Source: Nitzschia sp. DOCU1 (lineage: Eukaryota; Bacillariophyta; Bacillariophyceae; Bacillariales; Bacillariaceae). From it: a DNA stretch of 64,000 nt. Every line of letters begins with the position of its first letter. Within the stretch, counting starts at the first letter, position 1. The notes below the pieces were generated by a model, which did no database searches, had not been told where the DNA came from, and was given only the letters and a program-made list of their open reading frames with translations. Location of the stretch: contig OX595994.1 of NCBI GenBank assembly GCA_951394045.1, positions 1,364,001 through 1,428,000 of the forward strand, written 5' to 3'. The translations under genes and the position numbers were made by a program. Positions 11,808 through 24,572 of the stretch are shown here, piece after piece.

Positions 11808-12081
11808 TGATGATTTCAAATTCTCTTTGCCGATCTTAATCCTTTGCCATGAAAATGTGACCTTTTGCGGAAGCTTGTGATCACTCGCGGCGATCCAGCC
11901 CCTATGTGCTTTCGAGCAGCATCGATTTCCCCCGTCCCGGACCAAAAATCGGTACTCAATGGGCTACGACGACGCGATAATTTGACGAGCAAATGTAAAG
12001 CTACTTGAGCAAGCAGTGAGATATGTGGGAAGAGCGACACTATTTGCTAGACTTCGACTTGATATCGGCGTAGTAAATAGT

Positions 12082-12834
12082 CTACCACCCTAGATCCTCA
12101 TAACGCTGGTCCAAGTATATGATCAGCTTTTGATCCTTAGCTCGTATCTTGGCGTTGAAATAGGCTTTGGATCCATGCACATCTCCGGTTTGGCGAATGG
12201 TTCGATCCAACAAAGACGCCTTTTTGCAATTGCTGGTATTGATCAAAAAATAGACCGATCGAGAATTGTCGTAGGCGATCATGGGACTGACACTGCTGTT
12301 TAGAGCTACCTGAACTTTTAAGACAAACGACGACAAGGAAACGGCATTGGCAGTTGCATTTTCTGGATTTTCCTCGTCGTCAATGTCGACAATGATTTTT
12401 CTCCCCTCCACAGATATGCATTCCTCCTTGTGCCCATCGATCCAATGCGCCTTTTGACAAACTTGGGAGCAATAACGTAGGGAACGGCATCGAGTACAAA
12501 GTAGTTTTGCTTCCTTTCCGCAGCAGGGGCACTCGGTGTTTAGTTCCGCATTGGCTTCGATTTGGTTCGCCTTCAAGTCTGGAAACGCGCCAGCCGCATG
12601 TTGTGCAGTCACCTTTGCGGGGCCCGCTTCCTCAATCGATTCTTGCACGGTCACCGAACTGTCTAATGACGAGGGAGCCGCTTGTAAAGACAGAGCGGTA
12701 AACGCTTCTTGCAGTACCAAGGTAGCCCCATTGTCGGAATCAATAACGTCGCATGACTCCTCTGGGGGAGGGCACGACGTGTCTGATAAGGAAGAGAGTT
12801 GCTCATTCATTTCTCGCGTCGAATTGCAGTACAT
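12082..12834 (-). CDS. MYND zinc-finger protein
   Basis: A 250-residue protein from the ATG at 12834; an in-frame TTG lies upstream but no earlier ATG. The N-terminal 95 residues are acidic and Ser/Thr rich. A complete MYND finger follows near 100-137: CPCCGKEAKLLCTRCRSL then RYCSQVCQKAHWIDGHKEEC, with all Cys/His ligands present. The remaining 110 residues form a predicted alpha/beta region with no recognised domain and no SET motif. MYND fingers bind proline-rich peptides, so an adaptor role is likely. It is divergently arranged with the adenine deaminase gene. Confidence 0.8.
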   Translation of the reverse strand: MYCNSTREMNEQLSSLSDTSCPPPEESCDVIDSDNGATLVLQEAFTALSLQAAPSSLDSSVTVQESIEEAGPAKVTAQHAAGAFPDLKANQIEANAELNTECPCCGKEAKLLCTRCRSLRYCSQVCQKAHWIDGHKEECISVEGRKIIVDIDDEENPENATANAVSLSSFVLKVQVALNSSVSPMIAYDNSRSVYFLINTSNCKKASLLDRTIRQTGDVHGSKAYFNAKIRAKDQKLIIYLDQRYEDLGW

Positions 12835-13406
12835 TGTCGTTGAGCAAACATAAAGAATCGAAGGACTACAATCCAGCAAATGAAAGAGTTGACATTTCCA
12901 CTGATCCGACTGGAACACTGCCGAAATCGATGAGATGGTGTTGGCGGAGGGCAAAGGAGAAGAAGGATGATGGCGACGAGGTCAAAAGATCTTCAAATCT
13001 TTGGTGTCATAATCAATCCGGGGATGGGAGTGGAGTGGGGGCAATTTAAAATTTCGGGGAGATCAAGGCGATCGTATCCCTGCGCTCTGACAGGCGCACG
13101 TGCGTTTGAATACACCTGATCTACACGATAAGACCAAAGCACGTGCCGCTTCACTCGTCGCCAGCCGGCCCTCTCGCTTCGAACGTCCGCCGCATCACAA
13201 AAACTACCAAGAAGCGCAAGGAACAAAAGAAGCTGCAGTTTCCATCTTCTATTCCATTAGATCCACCTTCACAATAGAGCGATCGTCGTTGCATCGTCAG
13301 GAGTCATCCTTTCAGAAACAGGATCTTCCACTTCTCTCATATTTTGTACAATTTCCCAAACCCACAGTCCTCGTGGAATCGACAAAAACTGCCCCCAAGA
13401 CTCATC
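12835..13406. promoter_or_regulatory. Shared upstream region of MYND (minus) and adenine deaminase (plus) genes
   Basis: 572 bp between two divergent start codons. It must contain both 5' UTRs and promoters. No TATA box or repeated motif stands out. Assigned from gene arrangement only. Confidence 0.45.
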
Positions 13407-14510
13407 ATGACACTTTCCCCGGTTTATTTGACACCCGAGACAGAAATGCTCATTCAGGCCATCCCAAAGGTGGAGCTGCATATCCACATCGAAGGAACGT
13501 TAGAGCCAGAGCTGGTCTTTGAACTTGCCAAACGCAACAACGTCACTTTACCATTTTCCTCGGCCGAGGAATTGCGTGAGGCTTATCAATTCCAAGATTT
13601 GCAATCCTTCTTGGACTTGTACTATCAAGCCTGCGCAGTCTTGATTACCAAACAAGACTTTTACGACATGACCATGGCATACATGCGTCGATCGCACCAA
13701 GATAATTTGGCGCATGCTGAGATTTTTGTCGACCCCCAGTCGCACACCTCTCGGGGAGTCCCGTTCGAGGTAGTCCTAGATGGAATGATTGAAGCATTGG
13801 AAGATGCCCATAAGGATATGGGTATCACGCATGGGATTATTGTGTCAATTTTACGGCACTTGGATGCAGACAGCGCCATGGAGCTTATTGAAAGTACCTT
13901 GGAGTATCGCAAAGCGCACCCGAACTGCCCCATCGTTGGCATTGGCCTAGACAGTAGCGAGTTGGGAAACCCACCGTCCAAGTTTGTGGAAGCCTTTGCC
14001 AAGGCTAGAGAACATGGTTTGAAAGTATGTGCTCATGCGGGCGAAGAAGGACCACCTTCTTATATTGTCGACGCCCTGGATCTACTCAAGGTCGACCGTG
14101 TTGATCACGGCGTTCGCTGTTTAGAGGACGAAGCGCTCGTCGAACGCTTGGTTTCTAATCAAACACCATTGACAGTCTGCCCGCATTCAAATGTCAAGTT
14201 ATGTGTCTTTGAGACCATGAAAGATCATAACATTCGTACACTCTTGCAGAAGGGGCTATGCGCCAGCATCCATTCCGATGACCCGTCGTACTTTGGAGGA
14301 TACATTAGTGATAATTACAAGAGCGTCGCGCATGCACTACAGTTGGAACACGACGAAATTGTGCAGCTGGCCAAAAATGCCATCAACTCTTCCTTTCTCG
14401 ACGACAAGGGGAAAACTGCTCTTCATGCTCGCCTAGAACGCAGCATTTCCCAATCGACAACGGCCTCCCAACAAACCGGACCAGCTCTCTCGCCCATAAC
14501 TGTCTTCTAA
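13407..14510 (+). CDS. Adenine deaminase (fungal/bacterial AAH1 type)
   Basis: 367 residues from the ATG at 13407; earlier in-frame codons lack similarity. Converts adenine to hypoxanthine and ammonia in purine salvage, probably cytosolic as no targeting peptide is seen. The adenosine-deaminase barrel is complete: PKVELHIHIEGTLEPEL carries the first metal histidines (HIHxEG), CAHAGEE holds the next histidine and the catalytic Glu, VDHGVRC the general-base His region, and SIHSDDPSYFGGY the metal Asp pair. The HIEGTLEP and SDDPxYFGGY signatures separate adenine deaminases from true adenosine deaminases (HLDG). Ends 13 bp before the convergent RUVBL2 gene. Confidence 0.88.
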   Translation: MTLSPVYLTPETEMLIQAIPKVELHIHIEGTLEPELVFELAKRNNVTLPFSSAEELREAYQFQDLQSFLDLYYQACAVLITKQDFYDMTMAYMRRSHQDNLAHAEIFVDPQSHTSRGVPFEVVLDGMIEALEDAHKDMGITHGIIVSILRHLDADSAMELIESTLEYRKAHPNCPIVGIGLDSSELGNPPSKFVEAFAKAREHGLKVCAHAGEEGPPSYIVDALDLLKVDRVDHGVRCLEDEALVERLVSNQTPLTVCPHSNVKLCVFETMKDHNIRTLLQKGLCASIHSDDPSYFGGYISDNYKSVAHALQLEHDEIVQLAKNAINSSFLDDKGKTALHARLERSISQSTTASQQTGPALSPITVF

Positions 14511-14523
14511 TCAGATTATTTAT

Positions 14524-16365
<1,842 letters not shown>

Positions 16366-17828
16366 TTACCCCGATGCCGATGCGGCAATGCCCTCTCCCG
16401 AAGGAGAATGATTAATCGTTGGAACATAGTTCGGAATCAAAGCATGATCATAGGGGATGGAATGTTTCTTCAGGTAAGACTGAGCGAAACGATCCGCTTG
16501 ATCCGAACTAATCTTCAAGTCTAGGCTCTTCGGGTTGTTGCAGACATAATGCATGTGGTCAGCCATCATGCAAAGTTGTCCAATGATTTGAAGAGGCGAA
16601 GGACTGTTCAAGAACATGACACTCTTGGGCAAGGCATCCAATTGCTTTGACACAATGTTAGTGGCTGTTCTCTCCTCCAAAGAATCCCCGAATGAAATGA
16701 TTTCCCGACGCGGAGTAAGCTCCTCCTCGTCTGATTCCATAGACGAAGTAGACGAGACATCCGTGCCCTCCATGCTAGCGCAAGAGTTTGCATCATCACG
16801 GAGCTGTTCGTAAATCTCGTTCACTTCATGTGCGAAAGCGGCAGCTTTCCAGCAAAGAGGTTGCCCCGGGTAAAACTTTTCGTACCGAGTTCGTGCCGAG
16901 ATGATAGGATACTTGGCTACAACCGGAAGCAACTTTGGACAGTACTTTTCCGCCGAGAAATTAACCCACCCCTCGTCGGAATTCGTAATGATGATGACCT
17001 GATGTGCCAAAGAGAGTGAAACGCGAGGTTAGACATGACAGTTTGATGACGGCTGGTAAACATCGTTGCGTCGGCGGGTTGGCAAATCGGTGAACGTTGA
17101 TCGAGGGTCGGGGGGAGAGTGGAGTACAACTAGTGTGATGCACGTCTCACTTTTTTCGAGTGCCGAATAGCGGTAGCAAGTTTCCGTTCATGCAAGGAAC
17201 AGGGCAAAAAATCGTCGAGGGACTTGACGATATATGCCCATTCTTGGCGTGCAGCGAAAAGAACCATGAAATATGGCGCCAAAATCGGCATGCATCCAAC
17301 GCCAAAATACCCTCCTAAATAACCGTTTTTTACCCACCGGGACAACAATTTGAACACCACGACCCCGTGCACCAAAGAAAGCCGATCACCACCATCTGCC
17401 AACCATGATGACAAGACAGCTCTCGGAAGCAACAACCGCCGAACGGTACAACAAAGAAGCAAATTAACTCACCTCCCCATATTTCGATGCCTCTGCTAGA
17501 AATCTTTCAGCACATCGGCTTAGCTCCCCCAGTAGATTTTGAAACTAAAAGAAAACAAAACGTGAGAAAAGGGTTCCTCGAAACAACTCAAATACCATCG
17601 ACGCAGAGAACAAACATGGTATAAAGAAGAAGCCACCACCCGATCAAGAGGAGCATGATTTGATCCTTCTTGTAACTAGAACCTCCGCAATCAATTGTGC
17701 CAGCGAGGTATACTTACATGAAGGGGTAGATCCCTTGAATTTTCTATTTGCCATCGATCGACAAAAGTTGAGGGCAAAATGGTATCGTCCCAATCCACAA
17801 TAATAACTTTGCTAGATCCAGAATGCAT
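16366..17828 (-). CDS. HAD-superfamily phosphatase-like protein, three exons
   Basis: Exons on the minus strand are 17828-17718, 17544-17473 and 16998-16366; all junctions are phase 0 with GT-AG borders, giving 271 residues. Exon 1 carries HAD motif I, VIIVDWDDTILPS (nucleophile and acid Asp in DWDDT). Exon 3 opens with motif II, VIIITNSDEGWV, and later has the motif IV-like FGDSLEERTA near residue 170. The segment between has a Ser/Glu-rich insert (STSSMESDEEELT). The catalytic set supports a Mg-dependent phosphotransferase; substrate unknown. Exons 1 and 2 are too short to stand out as open frames, so an ORF-only search would find only the last exon and miss the nucleophile. Introns of 173 and 474 bp are long for this window. 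Confidence 0.7.
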
Positions 17829-19815
17829 TTTGAAATGAACTGATATTGTTGTGTAAAGAAGCTGTGATCTGCGGCACGATAACAGAGCCCAAAAGATCGA
17901 TGAGTTTCGAGATTTGTGGATGGCAACAAAATGTGGAGCGATGGGATGGATTGTGGCTGGTGTGAGATTTGAGATTGGATACCACGGCCGACGAGTTGAA
18001 TTCCAAATTTGGGCCGAGCGGGCTCCCAGATTTTTTCTTCTATGTGAAGGATTGACTTGCTCGGATTATTTTGCGCGAAAAATTTTCGAACGGACAACAA
18101 TATATAGCCACGAAGACATTCAATACATTGGCTAAAAGAATCAATCTTCTCGAGTCGTGAAGGGACTGAGGTGCGCAACTTCTTGATGGCAACATCACGA
18201 TCAAATGAATGATGGACCAAACGATGCTGGAGAATGTCATCTATTATCCACATACCTTTCGTTCTTTTCAGCTCATTCAACCATCCAGCCAAGCGGCAAT
18301 GAGATTTCGAAGTCGTATCCGAATGACGAGTGGCACAAACTTTGGCTCTTGGCAAAACGGCCTTTCGGTGAGATTGTTGATTTTTGATGCCGAGCGAGCG
18401 AGTGACGCGAGAGACAAGCAATGTGGATACACGAGCGGGCCGGTGGGAGTGGGAAAATATTGAGAGCATAGTATTCGTTTTATTGAAATATATATACAAA
18501 TATATTTCTTACATACCTTGGCCTAAATAATCATATTTGACCTATCACTTGTTAGACGCTCGCCGAGGATGTCGGCATCAAGATGCTCATTCGTTTGCCT
18601 TTACTCTTCAAGGCTACTTGGTTTGAATGCATGTCCCGCCTCTTGAAATTTTCTGACCCCGCGCGCACGCAGTTGGGCTGGCCATAGAGTGTCCAGTGTC
18701 GCCTTCTTCGTTGATGATCCGATGGAGAATGTTCTTTTCTGGGCTACAATAGGGCCTACTACTAGAGCCGCGTCTACAGTGCGTTGTCCGATACCTTGTG
18801 GACGCCCCTCCGAAACGGCATATCACGTTCTGATTGCTGTTGAACGAAGGGAAAATCTTTCGTTTGCCGCCCTTCGCCATAGCTATGGACTACCGTACTA
18901 CTTTTCCCGTTTCCCGCGCAAATAATCATAGCCCGCCATTGCTCTCCCTCGCTTTGCCATCCCCGACTGCGAAATTTTGCTAGCGATGAATCCCAATCGT
19001 GCTACTACAAACCGACCTACCCGTTGTTCTTTTCTTTCGTTGCTTGCAAATCGGGTTTCCCGCCATCAACGGAATGACACCGATACAGCAGCAGCTCGAT
19101 CGATCCACGACAGAACAGAGTTGGACCGCCAGAGTGAGAATCGGAGGGGGGAGCTAGCGAGCCCGGCGGGTATCTTCGACTATTGCGGTCGCTCGCTACT
19201 CTAGTAGAGTCGAGGGGACCATGCTTCTGTGTCAATGCGACGAAGGGCCTACGGGGAATGATTTGTGCCAACTGGTCTCTCTGTTCGACTACTACGAGAT
19301 TACGGCGACGTAAACTGCTGAATCCTGTCCAGCACCACCACTGCTAGCTACTACTTGTGGAGAGAATGATTCTATCGGCTGACCACTGCCATGCCCCAGT
19401 CGATGTTCTCATGGTCGCTACCACTCCTCATCCATGGTCCTAAACAACAGACGCTTACATGCCCCGCCTACCGGTAGCAGTGTTTCAACAATAGCCGGCT
19501 GCGATAGAGTCCAAGGAGTAAGGGGTCGGAAGGATATTTTCGAGGTCGTACTAGTCGAATCGTGGTTGCTGGCTGACGGCGAAGCCAAGCGGAAATCGAT
19601 GAATTAACGATGAGGGTATCCATCATTTCGTCAGACGCTGCTGATCTCCTTGCTTCCAACATTGTCCGTGGTACGTGGAGTCTACATATGCTTCCACCGG
19701 AATTGACTATTCTTGCCGGAACAATAGATATTAAAGCAAACTCGCCATTCGGTTGCAGGATGAAGCGACGTCGCTCACCGTGTTCCTTGCTTGTTCACTT
19801 CCACTCTAGATTGCC
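17829..19815. other. Two-kilobase region without a supported gene
   Basis: Upstream of the minus-strand HAD gene and of the plus-strand secreted-protein gene. ORFs such as 18209-18463 and 18689-18925 lack domains and overlap noncoding-like frames. An AT-rich stretch lies at 18478-18515. A CTACCGGTAG palindrome is at 19468-19477. Confidence 0.5.
19468..19477. repeat. CTACCGGTAG palindrome, copy 2
   Basis: Perfect 10-bp palindrome, about 340 bp upstream of the secreted-protein gene. Confidence 0.8.
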
Positions 19816-20418
19816 ATGCCTCGCTTTACCGCCGAAACTCTTTACTTTGCTCTTCTCGTCTTCGTGGTCCACGGTGCTAACGAGCCCCACCTTCGTTCGG
19901 AAATTATTGGGGATGTTGTTTCCAAACAAGCCCATGATGGCGAGCCCGCACATGGAATGGGGGGAACATTTTCAGTCGAAAAGGGAATGAAGTGCCAAGG
20001 TGGCTTTAAAGACAATCACGGCGGAAAGAATTGCCAAGGTAGCATGAAGTCTGAGTTTACCGTGGGATTCCGTGCAGAAGATGTTGCCAAGGAACTTGCA
20101 AGCCAGCTGTGGGACGCAGCCAACGATTTCTTGCCTGATCGCGAGGCATTTTATCCCGACGACGAAACTATGCAGGGACTTTTGGAATTTGATAATCAGG
20201 ACGATTTGGAGCTGCTTGAGGAAGGACATTCCAAGACGATGGAATTTGGTGGATTCATAAAGGCTGGATACGGATGCAAAGTGACTTATGGACGCGAGGG
20301 GGGCAAGTTTACTAAAAAATCGGAATGTGGTTTCAAAGGCTTCTCGGGTGGTGGCATGAAACCAGGGGATGAAGAGCTTTATCCATTCGACAACAAGGAC
20401 GACAAGAATGAGCTCTAA
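19816..20418 (+). CDS. Small secreted or endomembrane protein, unrecognised
   Basis: 200 residues from the ATG at 19816. The first 20 residues form a signal peptide (YFALLVFVVHG then A), so entry to the secretory route is likely; no Phe motif of a plastid presequence follows. The mature part has two Gly/Lys-rich loops closed by cysteines, C-x12-C near 56-70 and C-x16-C near 154-172, which could be disulfides. Between them is an acidic helical stretch (EDVAKELASQLWDAANDFL). The tail is acidic (DNKDDKNEL) but is not a canonical KDEL/HDEL; the final NEL could still act as a weak retention signal. No known family recognised; probably lineage specific. Confidence 0.7.
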   Translation: MPRFTAETLYFALLVFVVHGANEPHLRSEIIGDVVSKQAHDGEPAHGMGGTFSVEKGMKCQGGFKDNHGGKNCQGSMKSEFTVGFRAEDVAKELASQLWDAANDFLPDREAFYPDDETMQGLLEFDNQDDLELLEEGHSKTMEFGGFIKAGYGCKVTYGREGGKFTKKSECGFKGFSGGGMKPGDEELYPFDNKDDKNEL

Positions 20419-20457
20419 CTTCGTCGTCATTCGATAGCACAGTTTTCATTGAACCTA

Positions 20458-20467
20458 CTACCGGTAG
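20458..20467. repeat. CTACCGGTAG palindrome, copy 3
   Basis: Perfect palindrome 40 bp after the stop of the secreted-protein gene; the symmetry extends to ACTACCGGTAGT. Confidence 0.8.
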
Positions 20468-20580
20468 TCGATTGATTGCTCCGACTTCTTTTTGGCGGGT
20501 TTTGACTCATTCGACCTTGTGAACTCATTCGTTTCAGTCGATGGGTATGCAAAATTCACGACAATGATGCGATGGACGGC

Positions 20581-20596
20581 GGGGGGCGGGGGGGGG
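20581..20596 (+). repeat. Poly-G tract interrupted by one C
   Basis: G6-C-G9, about 80 bp upstream of the MFS start codon. Such a run can slip and could form a G-rich structure. Confidence 0.8.
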
Positions 20597-20677
20597 CATC
20601 ACAGTCCTCTACTTATCAAGGCGTTTTATAGCCTTTCTTACACACGGGCCTTCTTAAAGTGCCCATACTAGCAAGTC

Positions 20678-22183
20678 ATGGAGTCTTCGAGCATTACAGA
20701 GGACGATCGTCGACTTGGCGAAACGCGTGTAGATGACTTGCTGCAGGAACCTCTCTTGCCCGAGAGAGAAAATCAGGAAGGCGGCGACGAATCATACTTG
20801 GTGGATGGCTTGCCATGGAATACGTCCTTGCTGATCAAGTCGCTCTTTTTCTTGGATGCGTTGGGGAGCTCCACATGGGGGAGATTCAGCGCAATCTACT
20901 ATAACCTGCATGGTCTGAACAGTCGTCATATTGGCATTATCGAAGGTGTGTGTGCTGCAATCCCTACGCTCAGTATGGTTGGCTGGGGGATCGTCGCCGA
21001 TCGATTCCATTCACAAAAGCTCGTCTGGCTCATCACCAAGGTGGTCAGCACTGTGGTTTTGTTGACGCTGGCATTACCGTGGGTGTATTCTTCGTTCTTC
21101 CGAATTCTGGGCGTCTCGATTCTTGCGCAGCTATTCGTCGCGAGCGGTATTCTCGACGCGTACACCTTGAATCTCCTGGGTACAGAAAACAAGATGATGT
21201 ACGGGCGCTATCGTCTTTATGCATCGCTATCATGGGGAATCGGATCAATCATCATGGGTTGGGTGACGGACCACTATGGTTTTGAACCAAACTTTATCCT
21301 GTTCGCCCTGCTGGGCTTTCTCATGATAGTTTTGGTGGGGACAAAGATTCCGGACACTTCATCCACTGAATCCAACAGAAGTAGAACCGAAGGAGAGGAC
21401 TCGAATGTGGGAAACATTCTGGACCTTGTGTTATTGGCCTTGCGGCCGAGAGTGTTTGTGTTCTTACTCGAAGTTGTCATCATGGGGGCAGGCATGGCCA
21501 CAGTTGAACGCCTCCTCTTTTTGTATATGGTCAATGATCTGGAGGCATCGACGCTGCTCTGTGGTCTTAGTGTAGGTGTCAACGTGCTTTTCGAGCTGCC
21601 GATCTTCTGGTATGCAAGCAATTTTATGCAGATTCTGGGACACGATGGAATGTTTATTTTGTCAATGACGTGCTTCGTCTTTCGGCTCTATGGCTACACT
21701 CTTCTGACACCTTCCACCAAGTGGTTCATTCTCTTACTAGAAATCATGCATGGCATCACTTTTGCGTGTTTCTGGGTGGTATCAACGGACATCTCAAAAG
21801 TTCTGATCCATCAAACACGAGGAGCCTTTTGGAAAACTGCAATTCCGAGCTCCGTACAGATGCTATATTCCGCGCTCGGGGTGTCAGTGGGCTCCATTGT
21901 GGGGGGATGGGCCATGAATCGCTATGGCTCTCGAGACATGTATACCTACACGGCAAGCATCGTGGGAGTTACTCTTGTCCTACACATTATCGGATCGATA
22001 GGATCTAGAGTCTTCTGCAACGGTGATAGCTTCCTTCCCGACTACCCGCATTCCGTGGAGGATGGAAACGGCGACGAACAACAAGATTTTATCGAACAAC
22101 CAATTCACCAGGCAATTGAAGAATGCGAAGAGACTCCAGCACAAGCCACGGATCAGGAAGGATCCGACCACACCAGCGACTAG
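20678..22183 (+). CDS. MFS transporter (MFS_1-like)
   Basis: 501 residues with a 50-residue acidic N-terminus (EPLLPE dileucine-like motif, often a vacuolar sorting signal), about twelve hydrophobic helices and an acidic, Gln/Glu-rich C-terminus. The loop WGIVADRFHSQKLVW between helices 2 and 3 is the MFS motif A (G-x-x-x-D-R), and YGRYRLYASLSWGIGSIIMG resembles the LacY/nucleoside-symporter-like branch. WGIGSIIMGWVTDHYG and VGGWAMNRYGSRDMYTY mark the second halves of each bundle. Substrate cannot be told. Its TAG stop (22181-22183) overlaps the stop of the convergent armadillo gene. Confidence 0.85.
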   Translation: MESSSITEDDRRLGETRVDDLLQEPLLPERENQEGGDESYLVDGLPWNTSLLIKSLFFLDALGSSTWGRFSAIYYNLHGLNSRHIGIIEGVCAAIPTLSMVGWGIVADRFHSQKLVWLITKVVSTVVLLTLALPWVYSSFFRILGVSILAQLFVASGILDAYTLNLLGTENKMMYGRYRLYASLSWGIGSIIMGWVTDHYGFEPNFILFALLGFLMIVLVGTKIPDTSSTESNRSRTEGEDSNVGNILDLVLLALRPRVFVFLLEVVIMGAGMATVERLLFLYMVNDLEASTLLCGLSVGVNVLFELPIFWYASNFMQILGHDGMFILSMTCFVFRLYGYTLLTPSTKWFILLLEIMHGITFACFWVVSTDISKVLIHQTRGAFWKTAIPSSVQMLYSALGVSVGSIVGGWAMNRYGSRDMYTYTASIVGVTLVLHIIGSIGSRVFCNGDSFLPDYPHSVEDGNGDEQQDFIEQPIHQAIEECEETPAQATDQEGSDHTSD

Positions 22184-23820
22184 TTGGGTTCTTCTGGCTC
22201 ACTCAGCTTAGAGATGAGGGTGCTCACATGCTGCCTTGATGGATCATCCTCGGACGCATCGTCGATGACGTTGGAAAGCCATGGTATCAATCCCTGAAAT
22301 GCATGGAAATAATTCAAATTTTCCTCGTTCGACAAAAGTACCAGAACTATCTCGGTTGCATATCTCGTCGCTTTGACCCCGCTATCCTCGGAACCTTCGT
22401 CAGTGATAACTTGGACAATCGATGACAACAAATCACCATCTGCAAGAAGATTCTCGTGGTAGAGAGAAGATCGTGCAATTTGTCGAATGATATTCAAAAC
22501 ATCCTCACGTTCGTTCTTGCTTCCGTGCTGAATTAAGAGGGACGCATTTTCTACGAATTCAGTCTTTTCCAGCAAATTGATGATGCCTTCAGGCGAGCTT
22601 GTAACCGCGTCGAGTGCGTTCAGAGCCTCTCGTCGTATTTTGGGATATGGAAAAGTGGTAAAATCCGCCACTGCCCACAGGTAGTCTTGGCACATGTCAA
22701 GGTGACGGCCTACATTCTTCGACAGGCTGACAGCGGCTTCAATCCCGACTGAATCAGACGTTCCGTTATAGGCATACCGTCGGAAGACATCCAAGACACC
22801 CGGGGACGCTTCATTTGCTATCATTATCAGACGATGAAGTGCTGATACAATCAAAAGCTGGAATTTGGGACTGGTTTCATTCCGGGCGGCCTCCGTCAGT
22901 CCCTGGCGGAGAATATCAATGTTCTCAGTGGCTCCGCTCGCGAGGGATGATTTGCAGTTTTTATATACCAAGAATTGATTGCAAGCGAGTAGCACTGCTT
23001 CGCGACTTGTGTGATCGGGATTCGAAAGGTGTTTCACTAGAGCCAGCAGGGTGCAACGCCGTTTGACCATCTTTAATGCGAAACGGGGTGAAATCACCAA
23101 GCGACAGAGGGACCGAACGACGTCTCGGCCATCCGAGTCAAGCATCGTGACGGCGGCTGTACTCAATGTAGAGATGATGGAGCTTGCTTTCTGCTCGATA
23201 TCTCGCATTGTCTCTGCATCCGTTTCGGAGGTGTTTTGTGTTGCAATCACCGTGGAAAGGCCCACGGCGGCTTGTAGACGCACTTCCGGTGGAGTGTTTG
23301 GTGATGCTACTCTTCGCAACAACCCCAGGGTATCTTGCAAGCTGGAACAATTGATAGCTCTTGGTATTGTCGGTTCAAATTCTTCGGCATCCAACAAAAA
23401 ATCACCGTATATCCAGCTTCCGCCTTCTTGCACTTGCTCCAGTTCAAATTGAAAATGCAACGAATTCGCCTCTAGAAGGATTTCTGCATATTGTAGCGCC
23501 ATGATATGTGGCTCTGCAATCTCGGGAACATGGGATCCTTTCACCAGCCTCTGGCTGCAGCTTTGGCCTACACGTACGCTGCGATCCAAGGATCCCAGAG
23601 CCATTGACGCCAAGTCGTACTCGTCTGCAGTTTGATTTGCCTGCCTAGAACCATTAAAATGGCCTGAGGCTTCTGCTGTGAATGAGGTATGCCCTCTATC
23701 GTTGCATGTATCTTTAAGGATTCCCGCTGTTCGAGGAAGCAAGTGTCAGGACGGAGGGAGGTCGACTTCAGATGCTGCCCAGAGTACGATGGTGGTGACT
23801 TACATGGCATTGTCTCTCGA
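22180..23820 (-). CDS. Armadillo/HEAT-repeat protein
   Basis: Model: a 7-nt first exon 23820-23814 (ATG CCA T) with a GTAAGT donor and a long exon 23726-22180, giving 517 residues; the join restores the frame exactly (M-P-S-GILKDTC). Without that exon only a TTG start is available. The N-terminal 100 residues are polar. From about 120 onward the chain is a series of helical pairs typical of armadillo repeats (LQDTLGLLRRVASPNTPPEVRLQAAVGL, REAVLLACNQFLVY, IRREALNALDAVT, NIIRQIARSSL). Likely a scaffold or adaptor; partner unknown. The last codon is read from the same CTAG as the neighbouring MFS gene. Confidence 0.7.
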
Positions 23821-24572
23821 TATTTTCCCGTCTGGGGAGATGAGAATGTTGCGAGAATGAGATGAACAGTTCAATGGGCCACAAGGAATCGTGGTCTGTC
23901 ATCTGGTCTGAAGGTGTTGCACGTCTCCGATTGAATGATCGACGTAACACATGGATCAGAAACATCGTAAACGGATGAATGAATACAATATTTCAGCTTT
24001 TGGTTGAGTCGTTTTGAAATCAAATTCTGTTTCATGTATTGTGGATGCAGCCCACAGATACCAGGTATTGAAGTGAGGTAGTAAAATCTGGATTTTCATG
24101 CTCTGCGTCGGAGTATGTATCAGCCTTATTAGCTCTAATTGACTGACTCGAGCCTTCGAATATCTTACGCCCCGGCCTCTCGTCGACACAAGGAAATCCT
24201 ACTATAGTACTGTACTATGAAAAGCAAGCAAACCCAAAGCCCATATTCCTCATGACAATTTCATCTGGGAGAGTTTGGATAGATCAAAATTCCATAGCAG
24301 AGTTGCCCTTTGTCGTAAGCCTTCTTCGGAGCATATCACATAGCTGACGGACTCACTCGAGCCAACAGTCAGTATTCGAGTATGTCAGCCCGTTCGCGGG
24401 CTGGCACTGTCTGTCCGTCTGCACTGACACTCTGTAGAGCGGCGTCTCAAGAAATTCCAGTAGCAAAAGCAGGCAAAATGAAAAGCCATCCCCACTGACA
24501 AACAAACCTTTCCAGATCCTGGTCGTCGATTCGTCTGATAGAGTTGCGTTGCAAACGGAGCCATTTTTTAAA
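23821..24572. promoter_or_regulatory. Divergent upstream region of armadillo (minus) and PX (plus) genes
   Basis: 752 bp between two divergent genes. It holds both promoters by arrangement. A CATTTTTTAAAATGG palindrome-like stretch surrounds the PX start. No other defined element. Confidence 0.4.

Noticed and set aside
11085..11945. 286-residue minus-strand frame
   Set aside because: Antisense to the Sec14/DUF6824 gene; no recognisable family.
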